Assembly (NCBI RefSeq): GCF_015206995.1
Contig: NZ_JADEXR010000029.1
Location: 1-54,741 of the forward strand
Reading direction: 5' to 3'
Length of the DNA: 54,741 nucleotides
Source of the DNA: an aff. Roholtiella sp. LEGE 12411
GTDB taxonomy: Bacteria; Cyanobacteriota; Cyanobacteriia; Cyanobacteriales; Nostocaceae
A program made the translations under genes and the position numbers. Below are positions 36,086 through 46,448 of this stretch, piece after piece (within the stretch, counting starts at the first letter, position 1; the number at the start of each line of letters is the position of its first letter). Under the pieces are notes generated by a model. It was not told the origin of the DNA. It searched no databases and worked only from the letters and a program-made list of their open reading frames with translations.

Positions 36086-36633
36086 TGGATAGTGCTGTAA
36101 ATGTGTTAACTATCCATATAATGGCTCATCATTTTTGTACTAAAAGTTCAGGCGATCGCAACTTTCCCCGCTCTGTCAATAAACGACTACTAGGTGCTTA
36201 CTATCTGATCTTCTCAAAACAAAGGCTCTACTTATCAGAATACCAACCAAAAAACAAGTAATAGAGGTAAATAATAAATAAAAACTGATGATAGATGATA
36301 CATTTAATAAACAGCAATGAATGATGGATTATACATCTGAAATAGTGAAGCTACTTAACCAATAAATAAAATAAAATTTTCAGTTATAAAAATAAATTTT
36401 CTGCGTCCTGTGTGTCTCTTCTGCTTATTCTTGTAACAATAGTGGTCTAACTCCTAACGGTAGCGGTTTCCGTTACAACATTATTCGTCTACATTGAAAC
36501 ATTAGACCTCTTGCATAAATCAAAACATCATCAAGGCTGGGTAATGGGGAAGAAATTATGAGTAAGATTTAGTTGGGTTCTAAATCCCCATCCGAATCTT
36601 TAAGAGTCCCCAATCCCAGTCCCCAGTCCCAGT
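36086..36633. other. Intergenic region, 548 bp
   Basis: AT-rich non-coding DNA upstream of the ATPase-TPR pair and downstream of mnmA. It has one HIP1-like site (36153) and a degenerate heptamer block of the TCCCAGT/CCCCAGT type near 36606-36632. A 70-codon plus-strand frame crosses the ATPase start and is not protein-like. Confidence 0.5.
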
Positions 36634-37689
36634 TCAACTAAACTGCTCAATAATCCCGCCGCCTAACACTTTCTCCGCGTCGTACCACACAGCAGCTTGT
36701 CCGGGGGTGATACTTACCTGGGGTTCATCAAACACCAAGCGGACGCGGGAGTTTTCTAAAGGAATCACTGTAGCTGGTGTAGGGGTTGAACGATAACGAA
36801 TTTGTACTTTTGCACGAATCGGGGTTGATGGTTCAACAATGGAAACCCAGTTTACTCGCTCTACCGTACATTCTGATTGAGTTACCTTAGTGCGATCGCC
36901 TACAACTACTTTATTATTCACTGCATCTAATTCAATCACATACAGCGGTTCAGCCGCAGCAATCCCCAATCCTTTGCGCTGGCCAATTGTGTAGTGATGC
37001 ACACCATCGTGCTGTCCTAAGATTTTGCCTGTAGCATCTACAATATCGCCTTTTTTGGGCGCAAGATACTTATCGAGGAATGCCCGCATGGAACCGTTAC
37101 TTTCCACTAAACACAAATCCTGACTTTCTGGTTTCTCAGCGGTTTTCAGTCCGTATTCAGCAGCGATGCGGCGGGTGTCAGCTTTTTCCAGTTCACCCAA
37201 AGGAAATATGCTCGCTGCGAGTAAATCCTGAGACAAATCATAGAGAAAATAGGACTGGTCTTTGTTGCGGTCAACTGCTCTTAACAACTGGTAACGCCCA
37301 GTAGCTTGATCATAATTAATTTGAGCATAATGACCAGTAGCAATGCGATCGCATCCTAATTCTTCTCGAGCATACTGCACCATTGGGCCAAACTTCACCG
37401 TTTTATTGCACTGGGAGCAAGGTAAAGGCGTGATCCCAGCACTGTAACCAGCCACCAAATAATCGACAATATATTTTTGAAAGACATCCCTAGTATCAAC
37501 AACCTGATGGGGAATTCCTAGTTGTTCACAGATATAAGCCGCGTCGATCATACCTTCAGAGCAACACTGACCTTTGCCTTTCATGAGCCAAAGAGTCAAA
37601 CCAATCACTTCATAACCCTGATGATGCAGGATAGCAGCTGCGGTGGAACTATCAACGCCACCCGAAAGACCAACGACGACTTTTTTCAT
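36634..37689 (-). CDS. mnmA: tRNA-specific 2-thiouridylase MnmA
   Basis: Adds sulfur to U34 of Lys, Glu and Gln tRNAs, using ATP and a persulfide relay. I start at the ATG 37689 ([15 protein letters not shown]), giving 351 residues; an upstream TTG adds 11 unrelated residues. Visible motifs: PP-loop SGGVDSST (9-16), the catalytic first Cys in PCSQCNK near 100, GHYAQI near 120 and the second active Cys in QDLCLVES near 200. [18 protein letters not shown] and the C-terminal beta-barrel are normal. It appears monocistronic. Confidence 0.96.
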   Translation of the reverse strand: MKKVVVGLSGGVDSSTAAAILHHQGYEVIGLTLWLMKGKGQCCSEGMIDAAYICEQLGIPHQVVDTRDVFQKYIVDYLVAGYSAGITPLPCSQCNKTVKFGPMVQYAREELGCDRIATGHYAQINYDQATGRYQLLRAVDRNKDQSYFLYDLSQDLLAASIFPLGELEKADTRRIAAEYGLKTAEKPESQDLCLVESNGSMRAFLDKYLAPKKGDIVDATGKILGQHDGVHHYTIGQRKGLGIAAAEPLYVIELDAVNNKVVVGDRTKVTQSECTVERVNWVSIVEPSTPIRAKVQIRYRSTPTPATVIPLENSRVRLVFDEPQVSITPGQAAVWYDAEKVLGGGIIEQFS

Positions 37690-38137
37690 AACCCTAAATC
37701 TTGTTAGGCTAGTGGCTGCCACCGACTGGGATTAAAACCCATACAATACAACCACATAGCAAAATTTTAACTTTGTCCAACTTTCTATCTGTGGTTTTTA
37801 TGTAATCAAGGCAATGCCTTAATTATTCAATTGTAGCATACATCTCTTCAAAGCCTTGCTAGCAAAGCGCTTCAGTTCATGGAAAGCGGCAGTATTGGGC
37901 ATAGGACAAGGGAAATAATAATTGTTCGCTTGCTTCCCCTACTTCCCTACTCCCATACCCGAATGGCACTATGCCCAAAAACCACTCCCATAAATGGTTT
38001 TATTATCTTCATAGATGTATTTGTTGCCACGCAGATGAGCTAATTTTACGCAAACGCTATATAGTTGCTACAACAGCGAACTAAATTAGTTGCTGAAGGA
38101 AATTGCCTAGAAATGCTGTGACTACTTTGTGACTACT
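37690..38137. other. Intergenic region, 448 bp
   Basis: A divergent gap between mnmA and the SPOR-like gene. No gene or strong hairpin is seen. Confidence 0.4.
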
Positions 38138-38935
38138 ATGTCAAGTGCAATACCAAGTCAATTTATCCGATTTCACATACTGCTCTTGTTAGTAGGAGGA
38201 TGGTTAGCATTAATCACTCACTCTACCCCAGCACAAGCACAAATCCACAACAGCGGCGTGTTGTTGGTTCAACAAGGGGGCGTTGAAACTTTACCACCAC
38301 CGCCAGATCTCCAACCGATTCCTTATAATCAGCAGCCATTACCGCAGATCGAACCAGTACAAAATAATCAATCTGAGCAGGACTTTCAACCCTCCCAAGC
38401 AGTAGAGGCTAATCAATATAGCCAGAACTTTGAGCGTTATTTAGTATATGTTGATAGCAATGATCCCCAGACACTAGAACAAATACGCTTGATTGAACCC
38501 AGAGCTTATGTCCGCCAGTACCAAGGACGTACCGTAATCCAGTCAGGAGTTTTTAGCAGAGCATCTAACGCTCAACAACGAGTTAGAGAACTGAAGTCAT
38601 ACGGTATCAATAGCGCAAGGATCGTCAGCTTTGCTGATGGACAGGAAATAAACACTTCCTCCTCTTTTAGAAGTGATTCTGGAAGAGACAATTCTAGAAG
38701 GCAAGAGTCTAGATACTATGTCGCTATTCCCGCCAAAGCCGAAGAGTTAGCCGGAATTGCAGCCCGAATTAGGCAGAATCTGGGACAAAATGGCGGTGTA
38801 TTTGAAAGACTCAAACCGCGAGGGCCACACGTAGCAGTAGGGCCTTTTACTGAGCGTTTCCAAGCAGAAGAATGGAACAAGTATCTGCGAGATTATTTAG
38901 GATACGGTGATGCCAGAGTTTACTACGGAAAGTAA
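38138..38935 (+). CDS. Secreted protein with SPOR-like repeats
   Basis: A 265-residue protein with a signal peptide (FIRFHILLLLVGGWLALI, cleavage after AQA). A Pro/Gln-rich linker follows (PPPPDLQPIPYNQQPLPQ). Two C-terminal modules look like SPOR-type peptidoglycan-binding folds: FERYLVYVDSNDPQTLEQIR ... VIQSGVFSRASNAQQRVREL (about residues 98-160) and RYYVAIPAKAEELAGIAARI ... HVAVGPFTERFQAEEWNKYL (about 195-255). I infer a periplasmic cell-wall-associated protein. The start is the ATG at 38138; a GTG three codons upstream is possible. Confidence 0.7.
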   Translation: MSSAIPSQFIRFHILLLLVGGWLALITHSTPAQAQIHNSGVLLVQQGGVETLPPPPDLQPIPYNQQPLPQIEPVQNNQSEQDFQPSQAVEANQYSQNFERYLVYVDSNDPQTLEQIRLIEPRAYVRQYQGRTVIQSGVFSRASNAQQRVRELKSYGINSARIVSFADGQEINTSSSFRSDSGRDNSRRQESRYYVAIPAKAEELAGIAARIRQNLGQNGGVFERLKPRGPHVAVGPFTERFQAEEWNKYLRDYLGYGDARVYYGK

Positions 38936-38971
38936 ATTCAGTGCTGAGTAAAGAGTGAGGAGTTAATGTGA

Positions 38972-38999
38972 AACTCATAACTCATAACTCATAACTCAC
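38972..38999. repeat. Heptamer array (AACTCAT)x3 plus one variant
   Basis: Three perfect copies followed by AACTCAC. The array sits inside a larger imperfect inverted repeat (about 38940-39020) that runs up to the possible first ATG of the next gene. Confidence 0.85.
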
Positions 39000-39025
39000 T
39001 ACTCATGATTCAGCACTCAGGACTG

Positions 39026-40570
39026 ATGCAGGATAGGCAAGAACAAATTTCGCAAGTGGTAGTTACTGCTGGGCAAATGCGCGATATTGAAAAGCGGATC
39101 TTTGCAGCAGGAATGCCTGTAGTCGCTTTGATGGAAAAGGTGGCGGGATTAATTGCGCGTCGTATTCAAGCTCTAATCTCCTCCCCTGTCAAGAAATCTC
39201 GGATCGGCATTTTAGTCGGCCCCGGTCATAATGGGGGTGATGCTTTGGTAGTAGCCCGTGAATTACACTTTTGCGGATATGAAGTTTGGATATATTCTCC
39301 TTTCTCGAAGCTCAAGGAATTAACTTCGCAGCACTTGCAGTATGCCCAAAGTTTGGGCATCCCAGTTTATCAAACCGTCGCGCAATTGCCAAATTCTGAT
39401 TTTTTGATTGATGGCTTATTTGGATTTGGTTTAGAAAGAACGCTTACAGATCCCATAGCCTTGGAAATTAATCAGCTAAATGAATTGTCTGTACCAATCA
39501 TTAGTATTGATTTGCCGTCGGGTTTACACACTGATACAGGTGAGGTGTTGGGAACTGCCATTCGTGCTACTCATACGTTTTGTCTAGGTTTATGGAAGCT
39601 GGCTTTTTTGCAAGATCAGGCTTTGAATTATCTCGGTAAAGCTGAGTTAATCGATTTTGATATTCCTTTAGCTGAGGTGCAAGCGGTTCTAGGGGATACA
39701 CCCAAGATTAAACGCATTACACGAGCGATCGCACTTTCTACTTTACCCCTACCTCGTCCACCAGTCACTCATAAGTATAAAGAAGGACATTTACTACTAA
39801 TTTGTGGTTCACGCCGCTATGCTGGTGGAGCAATTTTAACTGGTTTAGGTGCGCGGGCGAGTGGTGTGGGGATGCTTTCAATTGCCGTACCCGAATCCCT
39901 GAAACCCCTTTTGGTGTCACACTTGCCAGAAGCGCTAATTGTTGGTTGTCCAGAGACGGAAACCGGAGCGATAGCTCACTTGCAACTCCCAGAAAACACT
40001 GATTTGAGTTCATTTAATGCGATCGCTTGTGGCCCTGGTTTAACACGAGATGCTACTCCCATAGTACAAGAAGTTCTACAAAGCGACGCCCCTTTGCTTC
40101 TCGATGCTGATGGTTTGAATATCCTGGCCCAAATGGGAACAATCCCCACCTTAAAAAAGCGCCAAGCACTAACAGTGCTGACACCCCACACTGGTGAATT
40201 CCAGCGATTGTTTCCTGATATTGCCGATGCCAAAGATCGGGTGTTAGCAGTACGGGAAGCAGCGGCGCAAAGTGGGGCGGTAATTTTATTAAAAGGGGCT
40301 AGGACTGCGATCGCAAACCCTCAAGGTGCAGTGTGGATTAATCCAGAAAGTACGCCGGCTTTGGCGCGTGGCGGTAGTGGCGATGTGTTAACCGGGCTAC
40401 TAAGTGGATTATTAGCACAAGCAGCGACCAAGCAGATTACAGTAGAGAATATTGTTGCAACTGCTGCTTGGTGGCATTCTCAAGCAGGTATTTTAGCAGC
40501 CCAAGAGCGCACTGAGTTAGGTGTAGATGCATTCACATTGACACAATATTTGATGAAAGCTTTAACTTAG
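39026..40570 (+). CDS. nnrD: Bifunctional NAD(P)H-hydrate epimerase / ADP-dependent dehydratase
   Basis: Repairs damaged NADHX/NADPHX: the N-terminal YjeF_N domain (epimerase) contains GPGHNGGDALVVAREL near residues 70-85 and IDLPSG near 165. The C-terminal dehydratase domain contains LTPHTGEFQRLF near 390 and ARGGSGDVLTGLL near 450. I prefer the ATG at 39026 (514 residues) because the ATG at 39005 lies within the arm of a repeated sequence; either could be used. It converges on mtnP with a strong hairpin between. Confidence 0.94.
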   Translation: MQDRQEQISQVVVTAGQMRDIEKRIFAAGMPVVALMEKVAGLIARRIQALISSPVKKSRIGILVGPGHNGGDALVVARELHFCGYEVWIYSPFSKLKELTSQHLQYAQSLGIPVYQTVAQLPNSDFLIDGLFGFGLERTLTDPIALEINQLNELSVPIISIDLPSGLHTDTGEVLGTAIRATHTFCLGLWKLAFLQDQALNYLGKAELIDFDIPLAEVQAVLGDTPKIKRITRAIALSTLPLPRPPVTHKYKEGHLLLICGSRRYAGGAILTGLGARASGVGMLSIAVPESLKPLLVSHLPEALIVGCPETETGAIAHLQLPENTDLSSFNAIACGPGLTRDATPIVQEVLQSDAPLLLDADGLNILAQMGTIPTLKKRQALTVLTPHTGEFQRLFPDIADAKDRVLAVREAAAQSGAVILLKGARTAIANPQGAVWINPESTPALARGGSGDVLTGLLSGLLAQAATKQITVENIVATAAWWHSQAGILAAQERTELGVDAFTLTQYLMKALT

Positions 40571-40582
40571 TTGCTCCCCTCA

Positions 40583-40603
40583 TTCCCAGCCTCCGGCTGG
40601 GAA
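40583..40603. terminator. REP-like hairpin between nnrD and mtnP
   Basis: TTCCCAGCC, loop TCC, GGCTGGGAA: a perfect 9-bp stem between convergent genes. It resembles the common cyanobacterial repeat TTCCCAG..CTGGGAA. Confidence 0.7.
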
Positions 40604-40627
40604 CGAGAGGAATCACCCATTTATGAG

Positions 40628-41500
40628 CTACAAATACTTTTGTAACAATAACCCTAACTTCGCCTTTGTCGCGGCTGGTGCTTTTTCTAAATTAGTCAAA
40701 ATTGCATACTTCAACGCTGAATGTGCATCACTCAACGGGGGATTTTCACTCAAGCGGCGCACGGTTTCTTGAATCACCTTTTGAGCATTGACTGCATTCC
40801 GCTGCAAATTAGCAATCACTAACTCCACTGTGACGCTATCGTGTTCTGGATGCCAACAATCATAGTCTGTCACCAGCGCTAAGGTTGAGTATGCAATTTC
40901 GGCTTCCCTCGCCAACTTCGCCTCTGGTAAATTCGTCATCCCAATTACTGTTGCACCCCAACTGCGGTAAAGACTTGATTCCGCCTTAGTGGAAAAAGCT
41001 GGCCCTTCCATGCATACATAAGTACCACCGCGATGCAGAGTTACTTCTGGCAAATTTAGAGATGCGATCGCATCTGCCAACACAAGAGCCAAGTTTTTAC
41101 AAATCGGATCGCCAAAAGCAATGTGAGCAACAATTCCCTCACCGAAAAATGTCGAAATCCGGTTTTTCGTCCTGTCAATAAACTGATCTGGTACTACCAT
41201 ATCCAGTGGTTTAGCTTCTTCCTTCAAGGAACCGACAGCACTAGCTGAAATTAAATACTCTACACCCAGTTGCTTCATTGCATAGATATTTGCACGAAAT
41301 GGTAACTCAGAAGGTAATAACGTGTGATTGCGACCATGGCGTGCTAAAAAAGCTACTCGTGTACCCTCTAGTGTCCCCAAAATTAAAGCATCCGATGGTG
41401 AACCAAAAGGAGTCTCGACTTGCACTTCTTCTACATCTTTGAGTGCATCCATCTTGTATAAACCACTGCCGCCAATAATTCCAATCCGAGCTTGGGTCAT
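40628..41500 (-). CDS. mtnP: S-methyl-5'-thioadenosine phosphorylase
   Basis: Phosphorolyses methylthioadenosine from polyamine and methionine metabolism to adenine and methylthioribose 1-phosphate. 290 residues; typical motifs are [10 protein letters not shown] (6-15), [24 protein letters not shown] (about 51-74), the segment [18 protein letters not shown] (about 158-175) and [13 protein letters not shown] near 187-200. The start at 41500 is the natural ATG. Convergent with nnrD. Confidence 0.95.
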   Translation of the reverse strand: MTQARIGIIGGSGLYKMDALKDVEEVQVETPFGSPSDALILGTLEGTRVAFLARHGRNHTLLPSELPFRANIYAMKQLGVEYLISASAVGSLKEEAKPLDMVVPDQFIDRTKNRISTFFGEGIVAHIAFGDPICKNLALVLADAIASLNLPEVTLHRGGTYVCMEGPAFSTKAESSLYRSWGATVIGMTNLPEAKLAREAEIAYSTLALVTDYDCWHPEHDSVTVELVIANLQRNAVNAQKVIQETVRRLSENPPLSDAHSALKYAILTNLEKAPAATKAKLGLLLQKYL

Positions 41501-41607
41501 GATTTTAAACTGTTCCTTGCTAAGCCGCCAAGTTATTTTACCGAAAAGCAGAACGGCTGCAAATTAGCTGAGTATTTGATGCTTTACGGTATTGGATTAA
41601 AGATTGA

Positions 41608-43425
41608 TCACCGATACTGTTGGGCTTGGGTTTCAAACAAGTAAGCATAAGTACCGCCCATCTGTATCAGTTCTTCATGGGTTCCATTCTCAACAATTGT
41701 CCCACCTGCCATAACATAAATGCGATCGGCCATTTTGACGGTGGATAAGCGATGACTAATCAGGATCGCAGCTTGATTTTTAATCAGTTGGCGAAACTGT
41801 TCAAATACTTCGTATTCAGCTTTGGGATCCATTGCACTGGTAGGTTCATCCAAGACAATCACCTGAGAGTTGCGGAGAAATGCTCGCGCCAAAGCTACCT
41901 TTTGCCATTGCCCAATACTCAGTTCTTCTCCTTGATCAAATAATTTCCCTAAGACGGTATCATAACCTTGGGGTAATTTGGCAATTACATCATCAGCACC
42001 AGAACGACGTGCCGCAGCAATAATGCTTTCTCGCTTTGCTGGTAAATCAATGTTGCCCAACCAAATATTTTCCTGAGCCGTAAAGTGGTACTTAGCATAG
42101 TCTTGGAAAATCACGCTGATTTCACGGCGCAATTCTGCCATTTTATATTGGCTGAGGTCAATGCCATCAATAGTAATGCTGCCAGTAGTTGGGTCGTACA
42201 AGCGGCATAAAAGTTTAATTAAAGTAGTTTTTCCAGAACCGTTTTCTCCTACAAGCGCCACTACTTCACCTGGTCGAATTGTCAGGTTAATATCTTGAAG
42301 TGCCTGACGGTTAGTGGTAGCGTATTGGAAACTCACTTGGTTAAAAACGATGCCAGTTTGCATCGGTTGGGGAATAGGGTGGGGATTTAAAGGTTCTACT
42401 AACTTGGGTTCCAGGTCAAGAAATTCGTAGAGGTTAGCGAGAAATAGATTATCTTCATATAGATTAGACAAACTAACTAATAGACTTTTAATATCATTTT
42501 GTCCTCGTTGCAATGCTTGGTGATAAAGTACCAAATCACCCAAACGTAAAATACCTTGAATAGCTTGATAGACGATAAAAGCATAGACACCAAAGATGAA
42601 AATACCCGCTATAGCTTCTGCAACAAAATTAGCTATGGAGCGTTTGGTGAAAATAGCTATCTTTTCCTTATATATCTGCCGTCGGATACGAAGATACCAT
42701 TGACTGAAATACTCACCTAAATCAAACAAGCGAATTTCTTTAGCGTACTGGTCTGATGTCAGCATCCAAGCTAGGTACATTGCTTGCCGTTCTGGTTGTG
42801 TACGTTTACGCTGCCAACGATACATGACCCGGCTATATTTTAACCGTACTAACAGCGCCGGAAGAGCTGCCACAAATAAAATGCCGATAATTCCCCAATG
42901 CAGTGACAGCAGTAAACCCACCATAGCTACTAAGGAAATACTACTTTGACCAACTTGTGCTAAACGATTGAGGATTTCGGGAGGTCGGTAAGGAGCTTCT
43001 CGTTGTGCTCGTTGCAGGGCATCGAAGTATTGGGCGTTCTCGTAGTATTCTAGGTCAGTAGCAATTGATTTAGCATTAATAATCCCCTGCATGTAGTCAG
43101 TCACTTGCTGAGAATGGGCAGTAACCACTAATTCTGTTAAGGAACTACAAACACTGCTAACAAGAGTGACTGCACCAGCCAAGATAACCCAGAGGATGAC
43201 ATTACCAAAGGCGACTGTTTTATCAGCAACGTTGAGATTAGCAACTACTGCATCTATGATTAATTTGGTGAGATAGATTGATATTACGGGCAGTATGCCT
43301 TGGATGACTAATAGTACTATGCGAGCGATCGTCCAGCCGGGGCTACTTTGCCATACTAGGCGTAATGCAGGCACAAGGTGTAAAGTTTGCTGAATTTTTT
43401 GTTTGATCTTTTTGCCTGCTCGCAT
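41608..43425 (-). CDS. ABC transporter, fused permease-ATPase half-exporter
   Basis: A 605-residue half-transporter: six membrane spans in the first 330 residues (for example IARIVLLVIQGILPVISIYL and GIIGILFVAALPALLVRL), then an ATPase domain with Walker A GENGSGKTT near 392-400, signature LSIGQWQ and Walker B VIVLDEPTSAMD. The signature's second Gly is Ile-Gly (LSIGQ), seen in some exporters. It would work as a homodimer. Substrate unknown; lipid, peptide or drug export is typical. Although not next to the lasso genes, it is the only ABC exporter in the window. Confidence 0.92.
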   Translation of the reverse strand: MRAGKKIKQKIQQTLHLVPALRLVWQSSPGWTIARIVLLVIQGILPVISIYLTKLIIDAVVANLNVADKTVAFGNVILWVILAGAVTLVSSVCSSLTELVVTAHSQQVTDYMQGIINAKSIATDLEYYENAQYFDALQRAQREAPYRPPEILNRLAQVGQSSISLVAMVGLLLSLHWGIIGILFVAALPALLVRLKYSRVMYRWQRKRTQPERQAMYLAWMLTSDQYAKEIRLFDLGEYFSQWYLRIRRQIYKEKIAIFTKRSIANFVAEAIAGIFIFGVYAFIVYQAIQGILRLGDLVLYHQALQRGQNDIKSLLVSLSNLYEDNLFLANLYEFLDLEPKLVEPLNPHPIPQPMQTGIVFNQVSFQYATTNRQALQDINLTIRPGEVVALVGENGSGKTTLIKLLCRLYDPTTGSITIDGIDLSQYKMAELRREISVIFQDYAKYHFTAQENIWLGNIDLPAKRESIIAAARRSGADDVIAKLPQGYDTVLGKLFDQGEELSIGQWQKVALARAFLRNSQVIVLDEPTSAMDPKAEYEVFEQFRQLIKNQAAILISHRLSTVKMADRIYVMAGGTIVENGTHEELIQMGGTYAYLFETQAQQYR

Positions 43426-43476
43426 ATTTAAAATTTATTCAGTAAGAGTATTCCAACTAAAAAATGATCCAAAAAT

Positions 43477-43701
43477 TCAGTCACTTCGACAAAAGATTTC
43501 AACGAACCATTTTTTCCAAGTTGGTAAGCGGTAAATCTGCTCTTTAATTTGATCCATTGCTTTTTGTGTAAGTTGAACTCCTGTATGATCAATTTTCTCA
43601 ACCAAAGGAACCACAGGATTTTTGCCCTTGAAAGCCACTCTTTGAAGCAAAGCGTAGCAAGGTATCAACACTGTCGAGGAAGTTTTGGCAGAATAAACCA
43701 C
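43477..43701 (-). pseudogene. Probable transposase C-terminal fragment
   Basis: A 74-codon frame whose second half, NPVVPLVEKIDHTGVQLTQ then RLPTWKKWFVEIF, resembles the C-terminal tail of a cyanobacterial transposase family in my memory (TGVKLT...RLPxLxKWFV). The frame has no credible start. Directly beyond its stop the sequence AAGAGTATTCCAACTAAAAA (43444 on) matches the arm of the 26592-26638 hairpin, as expected if it is the insertion-sequence end. The specific family is uncertain. Confidence 0.45.
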
Positions 43702-43798
43702 AGTAGGGTAGGGTGGGCATTGTAATGTCCACTCTACAAAACGATATTTTTCGGACTTGTGTACACTAGCGTAGCCTTTACCCCTTCCCCAATCTCTA

Positions 43799-44317
43799 CT
43801 AAACTTTTGCTTCTAAAGACTTGAGCAACTCAGTATTCACACCCGACTCACGAGTTAGGGCAATTTTGCCAGTGCGGGCGACTTCTCTTAAACCAAATTT
43901 TTGCAGCACCTGCACGATCGCCACCATCTTTCCTGGATCTCCGACAACTTCCAAGGTAAGAGAATCTTCCGCCACGTCTACGACACGCGCCCGGAAAATC
44001 TGAGACAGTTCGATAACTTCTGAGCGATTGTTGCTAGTCGCATTCACCTTCAATAGCATCAATTCCCGCTCTACGCAAGGAGTCTCGGTAATATCTTGTA
44101 CTTTGAGAACGTTGACCAACTTGTATAACTGCTTGGTTAATTGCTCGATTACGCGATCGTCACCGGGTACAACCATCGTAATACGGGACACTCCTCCCTG
44201 CTCAGCTGGGCCAACTGCAAGGCTTTCAATATTAAAACCGCGACGGGCAAATAAACTAGAAATACGGGAAAGAACACCCGCCTCATCTTCTACGAGAACT
44301 GAAAGAGTATGTTTCAT
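43799..44317 (-). CDS. ilvH: Acetolactate synthase small (regulatory) subunit
   Basis: Regulatory subunit of the enzyme that starts branched-chain amino acid synthesis; it binds valine through its ACT domain and activates the catalytic subunit. 172 residues from the ATG 44317 ([20 protein letters not shown]); a TTG three codons upstream is possible. The ACT domain is [27 protein letters not shown], and the C-terminal domain continues through [19 protein letters not shown]. The catalytic subunit gene is not in this window. Confidence 0.95.
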   Translation of the reverse strand: MKHTLSVLVEDEAGVLSRISSLFARRGFNIESLAVGPAEQGGVSRITMVVPGDDRVIEQLTKQLYKLVNVLKVQDITETPCVERELMLLKVNATSNNRSEVIELSQIFRARVVDVAEDSLTLEVVGDPGKMVAIVQVLQKFGLREVARTGKIALTRESGVNTELLKSLEAKV

Positions 44318-44585
44318 CTTCGCCAAAAAAGGCTAGAGCAGGATTTGATAACGCAGACACTAGCTAACGGCTGCGCTAGACGTACTGCTGCAATAAATTA
44401 TTAGTCAGACTTTTTATTCTACAACTCAATAGCTGCAATCATTGCAGTCTTAGAAAAAAATTGTATAGAAATCATGCCGCAAGTAGGAATATTCCTGAGT
44501 ACATATCTTTTCATTGGCAGATGCGGGAATTTGGTAAAGCATTTATACTCAAATTTAACAAACCTTCAAAAGGAGCAAATTATTT

Positions 44586-44945
44586 ATGAGTTGGTTAAAA
44601 AGACTATTTGGAATGGAAAAGCCTCAAAATGCAGAAGTAAATCCTACTCCTCAAGTACAGCAAACTTCTACGAGCGCTCCTACTGCTACTCAATCAATAC
44701 CCCCAGAACGTTTAGGATTAAACGGAGAATACGACCAGAGTGGGTTAGCAAAGCGGGTAGCATTGGCATTTGATCAAGATCCCCAACTCGATGATGTTGA
44801 TACCCTGTGGGTTGCTCAGACGGGCAGTACTGTGGTATTGAAAGGCAAAGTTCCCAGTCAGGAAATTCTCAATAAAATGATTTCTGTAGCTCGTTCTGTG
44901 AGTGGCACTACGAATGTTGACACTAATCAAGCCACAATTGGTTAG
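44586..44945 (+). CDS. BON-domain protein
   Basis: A 119-residue protein with an N-terminal MSWLKRLFGMEKPQN, a Thr/Ser/Gln/Pro linker (about 18-40) and a C-terminal BON domain (LAKRVALAFDQDPQLDDVDTLWVAQTGSTVVLKGKV then PSQEILNKMISVARSVSGTTNVD). BON domains bind phospholipid or cell-envelope ligands. No signal peptide is visible, so it is probably cytoplasmic or peripheral. A good Shine-Dalgarno (AAAGGAG) precedes the ATG. Confidence 0.85.
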   Translation: MSWLKRLFGMEKPQNAEVNPTPQVQQTSTSAPTATQSIPPERLGLNGEYDQSGLAKRVALAFDQDPQLDDVDTLWVAQTGSTVVLKGKVPSQEILNKMISVARSVSGTTNVDTNQATIG

Positions 44946-44978
44946 GTGCTGGCGCTTGAATAGCTAGTTTGAGAATAT

Positions 44979-45911
44979 CTAGGGAACAACTAGCCTTTGG
45001 CGATCGCCACCCCATCTCTTAATCCAATCCAAAATAGCTTGGTTGACTTGTTCTGGACATTCATCGTGGGGACAATGCCCCACATCCTCTAGATTCAGCA
45101 ATTCCAATTTCTCATTGTATTGAGCAAATTGGCTTGCAAGTGCTGGGGGAACAAAACGGTCTTTTTGTCCCCAAATTAAGAGCATCGGAATTTTTAAAGT
45201 TGGTAATACTGTCTTGACACTAGGACTAAAGTTAATACCGATCGCAGCTTTAAACAAGGCACTAAAAGCACGAGCAGAACCCCGGTCTTGCGGTGGCCCA
45301 GCTAAAATATCTATGAGTTCATCAGTAATTGCCTCTGGGTTAGCATAAGCAATACTAGCCCAGCGACGTAACACTCCTGGGCGACGCACAAAGTTAAACA
45401 CAGGCTTCAGTATCAGCGGAGAAGCGACGATATTTTTAATGGCTCTGACGATTGGTCGCAGCACAGGCGCGATCGCTTCTTGTTCTAATGACGGATCGGG
45501 TAAACTCATCATTACCATACCTCGCACCATGTCGGGATAGGTAGCAGCGATGGCCATGGAAATCAGTGAACCGTTGGAATTACCTATCAATACTGCTGGT
45601 TGACGGATAAATGTTTTCCAAAAGTCGTGAACTTGCTCTACCCAAAGTTCTATGCTGTAATTAACCGGGGCTTTTTCAGAAGCGCCAAAACCCAGCATGT
45701 CTAAAGCATAAACTGTGTGATACTCACCCAAAACCTCTAAGTTATGTCGCCAATGCCCAATAGAAGCACCAAAGCCATGTAGTAGGATTAAGGGTGTTGT
45801 CTGATGGTGATTTTGGACAGGTCGAATAAAAGTGTAGCGAGTTTGCCAGCCCCGCCAAACCCAATCCCTTTGATTACCAACCCGCTCCTGCCAATGTACC
45901 CTAGTGGTCAA
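44979..45911 (-). CDS. Alpha/beta-fold hydrolase
   Basis: A 310-residue alpha/beta hydrolase. The catalytic triad is probably Ser in GNSNGS (nucleophile elbow, near 118), Asp in GQKDRFVPP (near 250) and His in GHCPHDECPEQV (near 277). The oxyanion motif LLHGFGASIGHWRHNL is near 44-60. The start is TTG with GGAGGA directly upstream and no competing ATG. Substrate unknown; related plant and cyanobacterial enzymes act on chlorophyll derivatives or esters, but I cannot assign this one. Confidence 0.85.
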   Translation of the reverse strand: MTTRVHWQERVGNQRDWVWRGWQTRYTFIRPVQNHHQTTPLILLHGFGASIGHWRHNLEVLGEYHTVYALDMLGFGASEKAPVNYSIELWVEQVHDFWKTFIRQPAVLIGNSNGSLISMAIAATYPDMVRGMVMMSLPDPSLEQEAIAPVLRPIVRAIKNIVASPLILKPVFNFVRRPGVLRRWASIAYANPEAITDELIDILAGPPQDRGSARAFSALFKAAIGINFSPSVKTVLPTLKIPMLLIWGQKDRFVPPALASQFAQYNEKLELLNLEDVGHCPHDECPEQVNQAILDWIKRWGGDRQRLVVP

Positions 45912-46280
45912 AATTCCTCCAATTTATCAGCATTGAAACACTATTACTTCCAATATAAGAGTCTAATTGCAAATCTTTAGTGCCAAGTCTGAAGAAGTTA
46001 TAACCATTCTCTACCTGTAAAAGAAAGCTACCGCATCTATGTCTAAGTAAATTTATCAGGAGTTTTTGATTATAAATACTACCAATAATACTTGAGTAAC
46101 ATAATGTAATACATTGATTTTGAGCAACGTCCTGTATATTTAATCTTGCTATTTTAGAGATATGCTTTTTAATTCAACCGTCAATAAGTATTGGTAAACA
46201 ATTGTAACAATACTTAATATTGCCCCAAGTTGTGTAATTTAGATTAACTATTGCAGAGAAATTCTCTCAGAGTGAGTAGA
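45912..46280. other. Intergenic region, 369 bp
   Basis: A divergent gap upstream of infC and its small upstream frame. No structured element is recognised; it should carry the infC promoter. Confidence 0.35.
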
Positions 46281-46448
46281 ATGACAAATACAACAACGCA
46301 ACTACTCCATGGATTAGTTACTCTAGAACTACAGACTATGTATTCAGTCCTCAGTTATTCCAGTATTTTGCCTCTAAGGCATAACAATCAAGATCACACC
46401 AATCAAGACCACGCCAAATCCTTCATTAAGAGCTCCCACAAATCATAA
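46281..46448 (+). CDS. Possible upstream ORF coupled to infC
   Basis: A 55-codon frame from the ATG 46281 ([20 protein letters not shown]), ending in a TAA whose last base is the first base of the infC ATG (TAATG). The encoded peptide has no recognisable domain. infC itself has no clear Shine-Dalgarno, so translation through this frame could feed infC. Confidence 0.35.
   Translation: MTNTTTQLLHGLVTLELQTMYSVLSYSSILPLRHNNQDHTNQDHAKSFIKSSHKS

Noticed and set aside
41608-43425. ABC exporter as the transporter of the lasso peptide
   Set aside because: It is about 15 kb away with housekeeping genes between; proximity does not support it, though export by it cannot be excluded.
44474-44773. 99-codon frame overlapping the BON gene start
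   Set aside because: It overlaps the BON gene in another frame and shows no domain; the BON frame has a Shine-Dalgarno and a recognised fold.
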